DNA from: Stropharia rugosoannulata
Lineage: Eukaryota; Basidiomycota; Agaricomycetes; Agaricales; Strophariaceae
Direction: 5' to 3'
Assembly (NCBI GenBank): GCA_028532985.1
Contig: JANCIK010000002.1
Location: 3,782,001 to 3,846,000, forward strand
Length of the DNA stretch: 64,000 nt
Positions 29,911-41,660 of the stretch are shown one piece after another. The notes below the pieces were generated by a model, which was not told where the DNA came from, did no database searches, and saw nothing but the letters and a program-made list of their open reading frames with translations. Positions within the stretch are counted from its first letter, which is position 1. Every line of letters begins with the position of its first letter. Position numbers and translations under genes: made by a program.

Positions 29911-31861
29911 GCTAACTCTTTTTCGGAAACCTTGTTCCTGGGCTGAGTTGGAATAGTAACCACCTTTTGCGTGTTGGGGCAAGTCAAAGTAATTTCCTGG
30001 TCGCCATTTGTATAATCCCTAGTAGTGCACCCAGTATACACAAAGAACGGTCGTCCTATCAGAACTTGAAAAGGGGCTTTATCCACGACATGTACTTGAA
30101 AATAGAGTTCAAGGCTTCCAATAGTGATTTTAAGGTTTTCGCACATTCCGTCCGTTTGCGATAATTCCGTGTTGGCAGACTCCATATATATTTTCCTTTC
30201 TGGGTTTATATTGTGAGACAGTTTTCTCCATATGCGCTTGTCCATTGCCATGATTTCCGATCCTTGGTCCAAGACACATTCCGCCGTGAATTCACCGTTT
30301 AGCAACGCGGTATCACCCTGAGTTTCATAAGGAGAAGCCGTCAAAAGGACTCTATCTGATGGCCCATTTTCCGAAGCAAATTGTAGCACATAAGACCCTT
30401 CATTTTCTTCGCCATGGACATAGCTAACCGTCGGAATTCTCTTTGGTGTAGTTGTTTCCTTGAAATATTTCCGAAGTTCTCCAGAAATAGCCAACAACTC
30501 TCTTTGAGAAATAGTAATTTCTGCATCCAAAGATTTTGATATGACTTTCTTAAGAAGATCCAGATTTTCCGCTCCTGAGGTGAATCTGTACTGGGGTCCT
30601 TTAGCCGGTTCAAATCTTACATGTGCTTCTGGTATTGTCTTTTCCGATTTCCTTTCGGCAATCACGACTTCAGGGACTTTTTCATAAGCAGATGAGTTTT
30701 TGCCTGGTCCAGGTTTATCTTGGGGCGAAGACCTTGTCTTCAGATAAACCTCACCGATTTCTTCGTCGACTTCTTCGAGTTTACTGGAAGAATTAAACAA
30801 GGTTTCAGCCGTAGTACAGGAAAACATCATTGTGGTAGCTGGCGACAGGTGAGGGGGTACATCTCGAGCACGTTGCAGTTTGAGGATGTTTTCAATCCTT
30901 TCTTTTATTGTTCCAGTTCCATTGATCCAGTCGCCGTTAGCCATTGTGAATCTACCATTCGGTCCTTGTTTGATGATTCCCTTGTTTATAAATTCATCCG
31001 GCAAGTTGCAAGACCTCATAATATGATTAATGTCTCCGCAAAACAAGCAACCAGGGGCGTAGCGCGGAGTGGAACGATACATAGGTCTTTCTTGCGTCGG
31101 AAAAGATGTATTAGGTTGGCCTTGCATAAACATCTTTATTGATCCTAATTCCGATGTCATTTTCCTTAGCATGAGCTCAAGAGCAGTTTCTTCGGTTTTC
31201 GTCCGTTCACGAGGTGTGTCTTCAAGGCCATACCTGTCAGAATAAGCGTTATCTTGAAGAACATATCGAGCCGCTCGATTAACTTGAAGATAATCATGAA
31301 CCAGGCCCGGTTTCCGCTTCGGGTCTTCAGCCGTTAATTGAGTAAGAACCTTCGCCCTGAATTCTTTTGGAAGACCTAGAACATAGTTTCTGTTGATGTC
31401 GTCTCTTGATGATAATTGCTCCTTCTCCAGATAAGTAGCTATAATCATGAATTCACAATGATATTCTGCTAGAAGTTCTTGATTATCCATGGGTTTGCTC
31501 GAAAACTTCTGTATTAATTTATGCAGATCGTTGACTGAGTATTTGTAGAGCGAATCCAACCCAGGGAAATATTCCAGTAATATTTGTTTATTCTCCTTCC
31601 AGGATTTGTTTTCATCTAGAATATTCTTCCATGTTTCGTGGTATCGGTAATCCACATACCACAGGGTTTTTGTAATCCGTGTGATATCCGATGTGTCTCC
31701 CTGTCTTTGCATAATTCCTCGATGTCCTCTAGGTATCGATGTAAAGGAGTAGTGGGTCCTGTAAACGATGGAGCATCTTTTGAGTTGCGATTTGGGTAAG
31801 GCTTGACTTTGGGCGCCACGGTTTGAACTTCAAAAGGGTTTGCTTCGATTCCGTGATCCAT
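29883..31861 (-). CDS. Element B Gag-protease (one frameshift near 31700)
   Basis: Gag capsid-like region (YRYHETWKNILDENKSWKEN, LLAEYHCEFMIIATYLEK), zinc knuckle CLFCGDINHIMRSCN, linker and aspartic protease with VLDQGSEIMAM (Gln after the catalytic Asp) and FQVLIGRPFFVY. The N-terminal part (ATG at 31861) and the main part (open from 31712) are in different frames, overlapping at 31616-31712. A single-base loss near 31695-31710 explains this. The frame is also open upstream to about 32040 without an ATG. The gene ends at 29883, after a -1 slippery site. Disruption near the N-terminus would block expression unless it is a sequencing error. Confidence 0.85.
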
Positions 31862-32029
31862 TTCCGATATATGGCTGAGTACTGAAGATATTTGGCTTCC
31901 TGACGGTGTCGGTCTTTTCCTTCTTCTCTTGATGGGCGCTTCAGGAGGTTGTAGGGGTATAGCAAATTCTGCAGCAAGTTGACGAGTTATCCGACGGTCT
32001 GGAACAGACGGATCTATTGTGAACTGTAG

Positions 32030-32048
32030 ACCCTCGCGGTGGGCTCCA
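32030..32048 (-). other. Primer-binding site candidate of element B
   Basis: TGGAGCCCACCGCGAGGG on the minus strand, three bases from the 5' LTR end and identical to the element A candidate at 1613-1630. Confidence 0.7.
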
Positions 32049-32051
32049 CGT

Positions 32052-33016
32052 TGTGAGGTGCGTAGTTGGGTTGGACTGGTCTGAAAAGCCTGTCTCTATA
32101 GTTCACAATGTGCGAAGGCAACGTGTGTACAACGATAGCACGTTGAAAAGGTTTTACTTGTTTTATAACAAGGAGCTTCCAGTGTACGAGGTTTATACAA
32201 CGGTTTCCGATGCGAACTGGTATGATGTGTGTAGGTGGAATTTAACCCTGAAGGAAGCTGGAGAAGTACAGAGATATTCTACTCCTTAAATACCCGTCTG
32301 GTTGCCATGCCCAGATCGTACCATATACATCCACGAAGATCCGACCGCCCGTGCTGACTTTATCTCGTCGGAAACCATGCTGCACTACAGCATGCTTCAT
32401 ATCTTGGCCACAAATTTCCTTATCTTCGGAAACCAAGCCCAAGCACAAGAAATCTTCCTGTGGCCGGATCATCTCCATGTTCACCCCTAAACATACATCT
32501 CCTCCAACCCTCTCTCCACACCTATGTCCCTTGTGTTTGTGTCGAGATTCTTCTGCTTTCTGCTACCACACGCCTGCATGTCGTCGGAAACCCTTGCATA
32601 TCTTCGGAATCCGTCACCATTGTTGTCCCAGGTCGTATGTATGAGTATTTCCATGTGATTGACTTCCTTGTGGGTCCATAGTTACATCAGATTGTTAATA
32701 TTGATCTGATGTTGTCGGCATCAGAAGTCCAATATTACTCTGATGCTGTTGTCTTTCTTGATCTGCCATTGAGTTGTAATAACATCTTGAGTCTTCCTTG
32801 TGCTTGTCTTCTTGTTTCATCATGTACATATTTCATATCTTCGAATAAACTTGCATCTTCATATCTCAGTCTTCATATTTCGTGCTTCTTCTTGTTCTTT
32901 CAGTTTCCGATAGTAGTTTCCGATCGTTATGGCGGATATGTCGCTTCTTGTGTATCTATGTTGTAAACCTTATGGTTATTCTTGTTTTCACGAGGGGCCA
33001 GCCCCAGCCCCTCACA
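32052..33016 (-). repeat. Element B 5' LTR
   Basis: A 965-bp LTR, partner of 21485-22449, followed by the ACGG target duplication at 33017-33020. Confidence 0.96.
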
Positions 33017-33971
33017 ACGGTTGCCTCCAATTCTTCCTCCAGTTCATCGACGCATACTTTCAACTCGGAAATTGTCTCGTCGCTATCTAAAAGCTTCGCA
33101 TTGACGTTCTCCAACTCCACCTTCTGAAGATCTACCTCAACTTGCAGTGCGGATACTATAGCGTCCTTTGCTTTGTCTGCTTGTTGAAGCACTCCGATAT
33201 CAATAGACTGCCTCAGCAGCTGATCCGCTTGGGCCTCCCTTGCTTGCTGCGCCTCTAGGTATTGCTGTTCAAACTGCACGCGGGCAGCATATTCAATGTT
33301 CAGGGAAATTTTGACCCGCGCATAATGCCCTTCGAAGATGGTCTGCTGAGCAAAGAGTTGGTTTTGTTGATAGTGAATTTGCGACTGATGGAACGCGAGT
33401 TCCGTGTTAAATCTGACTTGCTGAGTGTCTATCTGCTGCTGTTGTTGACTAGATTGTTGTCGATAATTGTTAATCTCGGTGGTCTGCTGGGCGGTCTGCT
33501 GCTTGAGCAGCTGAATTTCTTGGATATTTGTAGCGATATCCCTGTCCTTCCGGGCGTCTTTCTCGAAGAGGTAGCGCACCTGATTAATTCAGATAAGTTA
33601 ACTTGAAAAAATTGGATTGTTTAGAGATGATCATAATTCACCATCTCCTGCATTGTCATATCTTGGTTTAATGAGCCCGAAGCGGGAGTCGGTGTAGCGG
33701 TACCGCGACCCGGAGTTCCGGAATGCGGAGTAGTTTCCCAGCCCACCGTAAGCTGCCCACTGGGGGGGGACAAATGGTCGTCTGCGTTAATCAAACAGGA
33801 GCTATGATCTTCACTGGTAACGTCCATGCTGTGGCTCGAACTCGCTTTCGAGCTGAAAGACGCTGACATACCAGAACTGGCTGTTGAGCTGGTTGCAGAG
33901 CGAGGGCTATTATGTCCCTCAGCAGTGGGGACGGACGCTGCTGGGACATTGACCGTCAAGCGGGGGTCCAT
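33017..33971 (-). pseudogene. Glutamine-rich coiled-coil gene, 5' part (split by element B)
   Basis: Exon 1 runs from the ATG at 33971 to 33642. A 62-nt intron follows (33641-33580, GTGAAT...CTAAAC...TCAG), and exon 2 runs from 33579 until it is cut at 33017 by element B. The rest is at 20911-21480; spliced and rejoined, the gene would have 471 codons. The first 110 residues are Ser/Thr/Pro-rich and disordered. Exon 2 is a long Gln-rich coiled coil (EIQLLKQQTAQQTTEINNYR, LQVEVDLQKVELENVNAKLL). No enzyme motif and no family recognised. It lies upstream of the Plavaka gene, in the same orientation, and may be part of the same large element. Confidence 0.78.
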
Positions 33972-34479
33972 GACGGAAGAATATTGAAACACAAAATCTC
34001 CACACTTCCCTTCCCACCGTAGCCCACGTTGACACTGCACTTCCAACTCAAACACAACCACTGCGGTCACGGTCAATCTGCTATCTACGTCAAGCTATAT
34101 ATAAAATATCAACGTGTACTGCGGAGTATTACAAAAAAGAAGTGCCCTATCTACCCAACCAAACTAACAAGTACCACACGCAAATCCGAAGATGACCTTC
34201 TCAAAGGCATACCTACGTTACGGTGGTCCGTGGTCCAAGCAAATGGTACGCATTCCGCAAAGTCGGGGGGATATGTGCTTCTTTAGGGGAGGGCTTTCAC
34301 GAACTCGTGACAGGTGGCCGCCTGCTTTCGCACGTAGGTGCATATCAAACGAAAATAAGCGAGTCTAGACCTGCTCATAATTAATACATATCATATCATA
34401 TCACTGTTAGTCATTCTGCGGGAAGCACGAAATGCAAAGGATTAGCCAGTAGTAGTAAACTTACATCTATATATCTAAA
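33972..34479. other. Intergenic region between the coiled-coil and Plavaka genes
   Basis: No supported gene. It should contain the promoter of the coiled-coil gene (minus strand) and the 3' end of the Plavaka gene. Nothing else stands out. Confidence 0.5.
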
Positions 34480-37400
34480 TTAAAGACTCCCCTCCATGTC
34501 CGTATCATCGTCATCGTGGTCAGACTCGTCGCTAAGACCTTGATCAGAAAGGGACTCCTCCAGCGCATCAATGGATTCTTGAGTAGCATGGGATTGGTCC
34601 TGTTCGTGTGCAATGCGGGCTATATTCTGTAAATCCATGTGATTTTCTTCCGGGAAATCTTCGTCTGTTATTTGAGACTCAGGAGAATGGTTTTGACCCT
34701 TGTGGCCAATCCCATGTCCCAGATATCTCATAAACATATCACGGTCAACGAATCTGAAGAATTAAATCAATACAAAAACAAATGCACTGTGCTTCTTAAA
34801 CGTACATTCCTACATAATAGTTCATCCAGTTGTCTGGTGTTTCATGGGGCCTTACTCCGATCTCGGTGTTCCTTGTCGATTTACCGTCGTGAAACGCAGG
34901 TATAAGATGACAACCCCGTATAACGAGCGAAGGGTCTAAAAGGCCAAATGTATGCTCGCCGGTATCAGGACTGAATGTCACCTTTGGCAAGCGCGCCTGT
35001 TGTCGCCCGAAGGAATAGTGCGGGACCTGATCCAACCATCGTACCCAAAGAAATTCCATTCTTTGGATACAGTAATCACGGGAGTTTACACCAATGTGTT
35101 GCACGTTCGCGTGATAAATACCCATCACAGAAGCATACCAGAAAGGATGCGAACCTGGACTAGTATCAGGAGATGCAGTAATAATAAAAGGGTGCGTGCG
35201 AGGATTGATCGTGTCATATTGCCGTCTCAAATCATACGTCGTATAGTTAATTCGGGCGGTATGGACTTGATAAATGGTCTCGTTTTGAAGGCGCACAGTG
35301 AGACGGTCGGCGGGTGTGAACGTATCTCCAGAAGAGCCCCGGTCAAGTAAACGTCCCAAGAGATGGTCTTTCAGGGCAGTTATGAAGCGCTATATCAAAG
35401 ATTGTTAGTATTCTTGAAAATTCTGGCAAAATTGTACGCTTAATGATTACTTTCTTTCCTGGGTGCTCTGGAGCTGTGAGCACAAATGTGTATATATTAA
35501 GTGGAGTATTTTGAGACTTTGATATATGATGATGAACCTCGAGTGGACTTTGTTCAGCAGCATTGATTTCATGTTGTTCTTCGGATGATAGTGTTTGTAT
35601 CCGGACGTACTTCTTGCCAATTTGTTCAATGGCATTACGTTTATTGGTAAGGCCATACAGTTGTTTGACCAGACGGTGAGCCAGTTCCCCCTACAGAAAT
35701 CAGCAAATGCGTATCTCCACAATATGAAAACAGGCACCAATTGTGTTGAATAAGAGTCTGTCGTACCCCATAAGCGGATATGTTCAACATAATCTCCCAG
35801 AAAATGATATTTAATTGTTGTCAAGTTGAGTGTTTTTGCGTGTCTCCCTTTATTGGAAAGGTAGGGTGCTTCTATAATTGATAGGTCTTTAGTACATATA
35901 TATGAAGGAGTCTTGTTATATAACACCTACGATGTGGATTAACAGTCGACACTGCTGTTGGTGGTGCCGTGAGATCTTCTGTTGGAGTTGCTGAAGGATG
36001 AGCAATACTTGTGCATTGGTTCTGTGAATAGACGGGGGTGTTATTCTTTAATTCACGGCGCCTGCGAGCCGCCGTCTCTCGAGGGAGTTCTTCAGTCGAA
36101 AATTGAGAGCATGTCAAATCTTGAAAATTCTGCATAAGCAGACCAAACTCAGCAGTTAAGGCTTCAAGCAAAGCGAGCAATGTTTCAGTATGCATGCGTA
36201 ACTTGGCAAGGGCATGCCATTCAGCCGTGCGATAGAGTAACTTCATAAGGCGGCGGTTATGTGGTTCAGCTAGAAGGCCTTCAAAAGTGGGAATCGCACA
36301 CTATCCGATGGCACCTATCAGCCCACCGGCATGCACAGAGTTGTCATTTATTTAATAAGCTCTCTCACCTGTAGTAAGTCTTCGAAGTCGCGTGCTGCCA
36401 ATTTCTTCATCTCTGATGAGTTTTGCGAGAACTTTCTAATAGTTCCAGATCCGAAAGTTGAGATATGTCGATATCTGTTAGTATGTGAGTAAGTAACCAC
36501 AAATAGTACTGGGGTTCGAATACCTTGAATCAAGCTCGTTAACTAGAGTATCTGGACCTTCACCAGCAGCGTAAAGTAAACGAATAAGTTGTATGAATAG
36601 TGATTTCCATACACCTAGTTCAAATTCGTGCAAGAGATCAACGACTAGCATTTTCGACGGATTAAAACCTTTCCCAAGTCGGATGGAAAACACATTCTAG
36701 AAGAGATATTAGCTAGATTGTGGAGGGCAAAGTCATTAACCTACCGCTGTGGGAACACCTGAGAATTGTTTAAGTAGTCCATCAACACCGCTACCGTTTA
36801 TTGGTTTTGCGTGTTTATATATGAGTGCCCGCGCTTTTTTGACGTTACTGGCCATAAATTGGCGAATATTCTCTATACGAGCTGCACTGTCATCACGAGA
36901 GCCTAGCTTATGGATTGCCGACTTAGATACAAGACATCGGGGGCAAGGAAAAAGCCCGTTATCTCTAATGGTGGCTAGTAAGACCCTTGATAACGCGAGT
37001 CAGATGCACAGTAATGAGATGATGAGTAATAGCACACACTTTTCGGGGTAGTCCGCTGAATACGTGAATATTCTAGGATAGACCCGTCGTTCAATCCCAT
37101 CGATACACATGATTACTATGCCATAGGTACAAGCGTGAATGAAATCATCATCAAGAATAATGTTCCATGAGCTATGCATAAGTTCTCGGCGACAATGAGC
37201 CATAATGGACTGTTTTTGAGTCCTCCATTTACAGTGGAATATAGATACGAAGTCTTGGAATGAGTCTGGTAACTTGAGATGATGCGTATTCAATAAGAGC
37301 AGTATATATGAGGATAATTTGGGCACTTATTGAAGGAATATATGCCAAGTGATACAAGGCTCGCGAGTTTGGCTGTGCCCGAATGTATTTCGAAAGGTTT

Positions 37401-38688
37401 CCCAACATTAGGTAAATTGGCCATGCTTTTGCTGTTCCAAAATTCGTGAGATGCGTAGCGTCAGATGAGAACATTAATGCTGCCACGATCTTCTCCCGTT
37501 TACAATCCAGTTGTTCTGGAGGGAGCAATCCACGTCGTTGGACTTGCTCGTGCTCATGCAAGAAAGCGTCTGAAGTGTAGACTTCACCAAAGATACGCTC
37601 TTCTCTTCCCGTAATGGGAGAGGTATGGTATAATTTGAACAGCGAAAAGTGAAATAGATGAGCATGAGGACTACGGAAGGCGTCTTTAATCACAGTTGTG
37701 AGTTTGCGATGCATCATGCCGGGTACAGAAAAGCACTGGGGTTTGACACCAACTGCTCCGGAGGGAACCATTATATCAACCTTGCTTTCTGTAAAATGTT
37801 CTCGAAAGGGAGAAGCTGCTATGGCCTTGTCAAGACGGATGTTTTCCTTATGAGCGTCGAAAGCAGCAAGGTGGTCTGGGGAAAAACCAGGTGCGAGAAT
37901 AACCTTCCTGATGAATTCATTCGTCTGGCCTTCTGATTTCGCTGAGCTTCCATTGTTCAACCACTGCATGACACGATGAATCGTAATATTCGGAAAAGGC
38001 CAGTGAGGGTTATTGACAGTGGGACGAGCTGGCTGTTCAGTAGATGGAGAATTTGTTGCCAGATCATTAAGGGACAGTGAGGCGTCAGGATCTCTCGTAG
38101 GTCTTCGGGGGTAGTCTCTCCAGATCCCAAACGAATTGACCGCCGTCACCAGTCGATCTCGTACAATAAGCACTACTCGTCTTATGGTTCCAAATTCAGA
38201 CTCCCTCTCATTGGGTGAAGTCGGTTCAGGGAGGAAATCGTCGAAGCGGCAGGGCAGTCTATAATTCCGTCGAGGGCGTCCTGCTCTGGTAAGCTCTGGT
38301 ATAGGTGGCCCTGCTGGCTCTGGCTGCACCGCATGGACTTCCAGCCGCCCTGGTGAAAATTGCAGTAAAACGTTGTCACCGACATTTATATTTTGCTCGT
38401 CATCTTGGCTCATTGCGACATTGCGACTAGATGCAAGAGCAGCCTGGCATAACTTCAGCCTAATTTTTGAATATAAGTAATGGTGATAAAAACCTGTAAG
38501 CGGTGCCTTCTGTCCGCTTGTTTGGGCAGGTGGCTTAATAACTTGTGCATATGACCGTTTGCATTGCAGGCGTCCTTTGTAGCTTGCCGAAAGCGCTGGA
38601 CATGCACGCATGACTTTCTGTGTCGAAGCAGATTTTTGTTTTCGGCGAAGGTGCGGCTGCATCCTGCTACACAAGTAAGTGGAGCCAT
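34480..38688 (-). CDS. Plavaka-type DNA transposase, multi-exon
   Basis: A large transposase of the Plavaka type, grouped with CACTA-like or KDZ transposons of Agaricomycetes. From the probable ATG at 38688, an N-terminal zinc finger (CVAGCSRTFAENKNLLRHRKSC) is followed by conserved blocks in family order. These include SLWP-like KAWPIYLMLGNLSKYIRAQP after DATHLTNFGTA, the ELMHSSWNIILDDDFIHAC block, FTYSADYPEK, a cysteine pair (CPRC, about 36950), MLVVDLLHEFELGVWKSLFI (about 36640) and RKLAARDFEDLLQ-type KKLAARDFEDLLQ. Then come the WHALAKLRMHTE block (about 36200), LGDYVEHIRLWGTTDSYSTQ (about 35780) and VDRDMFMRYLGHGIGH (about 34740), ending in an acidic tail. About ten short introns separate these blocks. 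I saw no obvious disabling stop inside the conserved blocks, but I did not verify every junction. Confidence 0.85.
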
Positions 38689-39337
38689 CAACGCGAGTAT
38701 CAACAAGATGAAGCCCAGGTATCGACGCAAATCCACGAACGTATGTCAGAGAAGGTCGGCGGACACTGTTGATATAATAATAATAAATCAGTTCATAATT
38801 TTCGAAAAGGACGGTATGTGAATAAACCGGAGTCGAGTGACTCGCTTCGGAACTCATAGGCCGGGGGCTAAAACCTGAAACGGCTGTGATTAGTACATAT
38901 GCCAGCGGCTGCGATACACAGAACAGAGCTGACTCACAATTTATTGATGCCATCACCGTACTAAACCACAAGCACCGAAGTTGTGCTCAAGTACTAGTAC
39001 AATGTGACAGTTATCGTACATTTATTATAGGCGCAACTGAGGCGCAACTCTAGCATTTATTCTTAGTACCTCCATCATTCATATATGTATTGGCGTTGCA
39101 AGCAAATGATGTGTGTGAATAATGCGTCTACGGGATACGTCCATTGAATAACAAGATAGTGTACCTCCGAGTCCGGGATACGATGTCCATGAAATAACAG
39201 AATAGCTTGTCACCAGAATATGTCCATGCAATAACAAAATAGCGTGCCTACGGGATATGTCCATGGAATAACAGTGTACTCAAAACGGTAGCAATAAAGG
39301 TACAAGAGTAGTAGAGTGTCCCATTGTAGAATGTGCA
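38689..39337. other. Intergenic region with a short tandem repeat
   Basis: Lies between the start of the Plavaka gene and the end of the KOW gene. It holds the tandem repeat at 39121-39272 and otherwise nothing recognised. The Plavaka promoter should lie here. Confidence 0.5.
39121..39272. repeat. Four imperfect tandem copies of a ~36-45 bp unit
   Basis: Each copy contains ATAYGTCCATGNAATAACA followed by a variable GC-richer part. Copies start near 39121, 39157, 39203 and 39240. Confidence 0.7.
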
Positions 39338-41660
39338 TTACTGCCTGCGAATACGGACCGGCGGAAATATCTGTAAGAGGTTGTGGCTTGCAAACTGGAC
39401 ATCCGGATTGTTTTTAGTGGCTGATTTGACGCCCAGTTTACGCACGGTGCATATGTTATGTTCGATGCGCATGACCCTATAACAGAGGCCTTGCAATGGG
39501 CCCTCTAAGTTTACTATGACCAGATCGCCTTCAGACTCCGGGAACATGGGGCTAACTAGTTCAAAAGAAAAATATGATGTATCCATCTTATCCCGTATTT
39601 TTACAAGATTGTGTTCCACTTCAAGGAATTCGACATACGGGCTCTGTATAGATGGGTGATCAACCTTTAATTTGAGTCTAGCACCCCGCAAGTGCGGTAC
39701 AGAAATCCATTGAACATGCCATCCAAGGGATTGGAATGGCGGTGGTGGGGTCCGAGGAGGAGGAGGCGGTCTGGTAGTCTGAGATCGAGGAGGAAGGGGC
39801 GGTGGAGGTGGCGTCCGAGAGGGAGGCAGGGCAGGTAGGCGCTCGTCGGAGGGAGAGACTATTTGTAGGGATGGAGTGGCCCCAGGCGCAAGTGCGGGAG
39901 GAGAGAGTGAAGGGGCCAGAGAAGGTCGAGGGGTCCGGGAAGACGGGTCCCAAGCAGAACAATCATAAGACTGGGACTCGGAGGGGTCCCACGCTGGTGT
40001 ATTCTCCACAATGGATGTCGAAGAGTTGTGTTCCACTGCAAACGAAGATGTGGACGAAGTACCTTCCAAAGGTGTTCCTGTCACTAGTGCGTGGCTGCAA
40101 CTGTCTAGATGCGTCCTAGTATAGATCAGTGCATGCTTATTTCGTGAATCATGAAGAACCTCACAGGCATGCCAAATCTTCTAACTTGATTTTGATGCAT
40201 TGTTGTAATCGCGTATCCAGTTGCACGAAGGCGTAGCCATCCAGGGTCGTCGACTTGATAAAGCCTTTGTAGCGCTTGAATTCATGAATTCCTATTACCA
40301 TGACGCGCTTTGAGACATAAATATCATTAGGATTCTTCCCGCCCAAAGTTTCCCGTTTCCCATGTTGTGATCGAGGCTGCAGGCCGATAGTACGTTTGTG
40401 AGAGTAGAACTCAACGCTTGACCTGGAAACATGGACCTACATACAAGGAATCAGTGATACATCCCTTGAACGAAAAAGATATATTACCTCTGTATAAGCA
40501 TTGATATTCACAATACATAGTTCACCGTTTGAAAATCCAATCACCCAACCAATAACGTCCTTGTGTTGACCTTCTACAACCTTAACTTCATCCCCGATAC
40601 AAAATTCCGCCCTCACAGTATCCATTGACATGTCTTCTGAAATATCTTGCGAAGGCAAGTATACAACGACTCTATTTTGTGACAACTCGCTGATCTCTCC
40701 ACTCAAATTGACGTAGGGCCCCGCGACAACCTTGACCTTATCTCCAAACTTCAGGTGCCGAAATTCTATTTGTCGTTCCATCCTGGCTGCTTCGACATCC
40801 GGGAGAAGAGATGATGCGCGAAAGATAGTCAATTCTGCTATAGACGGAAGAGGCTCGAAGATGGGAACAGTTTTAATCTTCTTCAAGTCGACCAGTAGAA
40901 ATCCCTCAGCAGAGAAGAGTTTGCCATTCCAGGTGAATGCGCCGCAGCGCCCCGCTTTTGCAACCTTCCCGGTAGGTAGACGTCTACGCGGCAGGAGTTC
41001 CTGCTGTGGCCGCAAATGGTCTTCGATAGGATCGTCGAGCGCAATTCGTGGAATCAGTGCCAGGTACACGTTGTCGTCAGGCCTGTCAATCGTCGTTATA
41101 AGGCCTGTGTCACCCGCATAGAACGCCCACTTTTTCTGGCTCCTGCGTATCCTCACCCAGGGCCAATCAGAGTGGGTGCACGAGAGATTGATTCTGTTAA
41201 ACACATGGTCCGGAAGGTTGTTGCGTAGGTCGTCTCGCAGGAAGGGGAACGCTTCGAGTCGCCACCCAATCAATTCCTCAGCAGCCCGTTCCGATCCAGT
41301 CGAATGCGAATCGTTGTCGTCATCAGGAAAAGTTGGCCGTCCTGAGGGGGGGTATGCTTTCGATTTTTCGGCGCGAGCATGTGCACGATCCAAAAGCCCT
41401 TGCCAGGAGTCGTTATCCCTGTCTTCCTCGTTAACCGTTGAATCGCGTCGGAAGCGATGCAAACTTGCAGAGTCTGCCGCGTCATCGTTTGACTCAATTG
41501 CCTCTGCTCGAAACCGTCATTAATCCGACCTGGTTTTCAACAACCTCAGAAATGCATACCATCAATGAAGTCCCCTACTAAACCGCCCCTGCTGCGACTG
41601 TCATCAGAGCCCGAGTCGTCACCAACAGTGGCCTGTAAGTCGAGGAATATGCTCTGCGCG
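39338..41660 (-). CDS. SPT5-like KOW-domain protein (5' end incomplete)
   Basis: A member of the expanded KOW/SPT5-like family of Agaricomycetes; by analogy with SPT5 it may bind RNA polymerase or nucleic acid, but the role of these paralogues is unknown. The main exon (about 41510-40488) has an acidic start, an NGN-like WPWVRIRRSQKKWAFYAGDT region and two KOW motifs (HLKFGDKVKVVAGPYVNLSG and CIGDEVKVVEGQHKDVIGWV). A 48-nt intron leads to a third KOW exon (YVSKRVMVIGIHEFKRYKGF, about 40440-40168). Another short intron leads to the last exon (to 39338), with Pro/Ser repeats of the WDPSE type resembling an SPT5 CTR and a final KOW-like segment. An upstream exon ends near 41570 (ATVGDDSGSDD). 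The first exon was not found. Confidence 0.8.

Larger units (their letters stand above)
21485..33016 (-). mobile_element. Element B: complete Ty3/Gypsy retrotransposon with an antisense gene block
   Basis: An 11,532-bp element with 965-bp LTRs (TGTGAGG...CCTCACA) that appear identical by eye, flanked by ACGG (21481-21484 and 33017-33020; 5 bp if a shared T is counted). On the minus strand the order is LTR, PBS, Gag-protease, RT-RNase H-integrase, then 3.9 kb containing four genes on the opposite strand, polypurine tract and LTR. The element split an exon of a coiled-coil gene. Identical LTRs indicate very recent insertion. TTCCGA/TCGGAA is over-represented through LTRs, pol, gag and the antisense block, which suggests the block has long belonged to the element. 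Confidence 0.95.
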
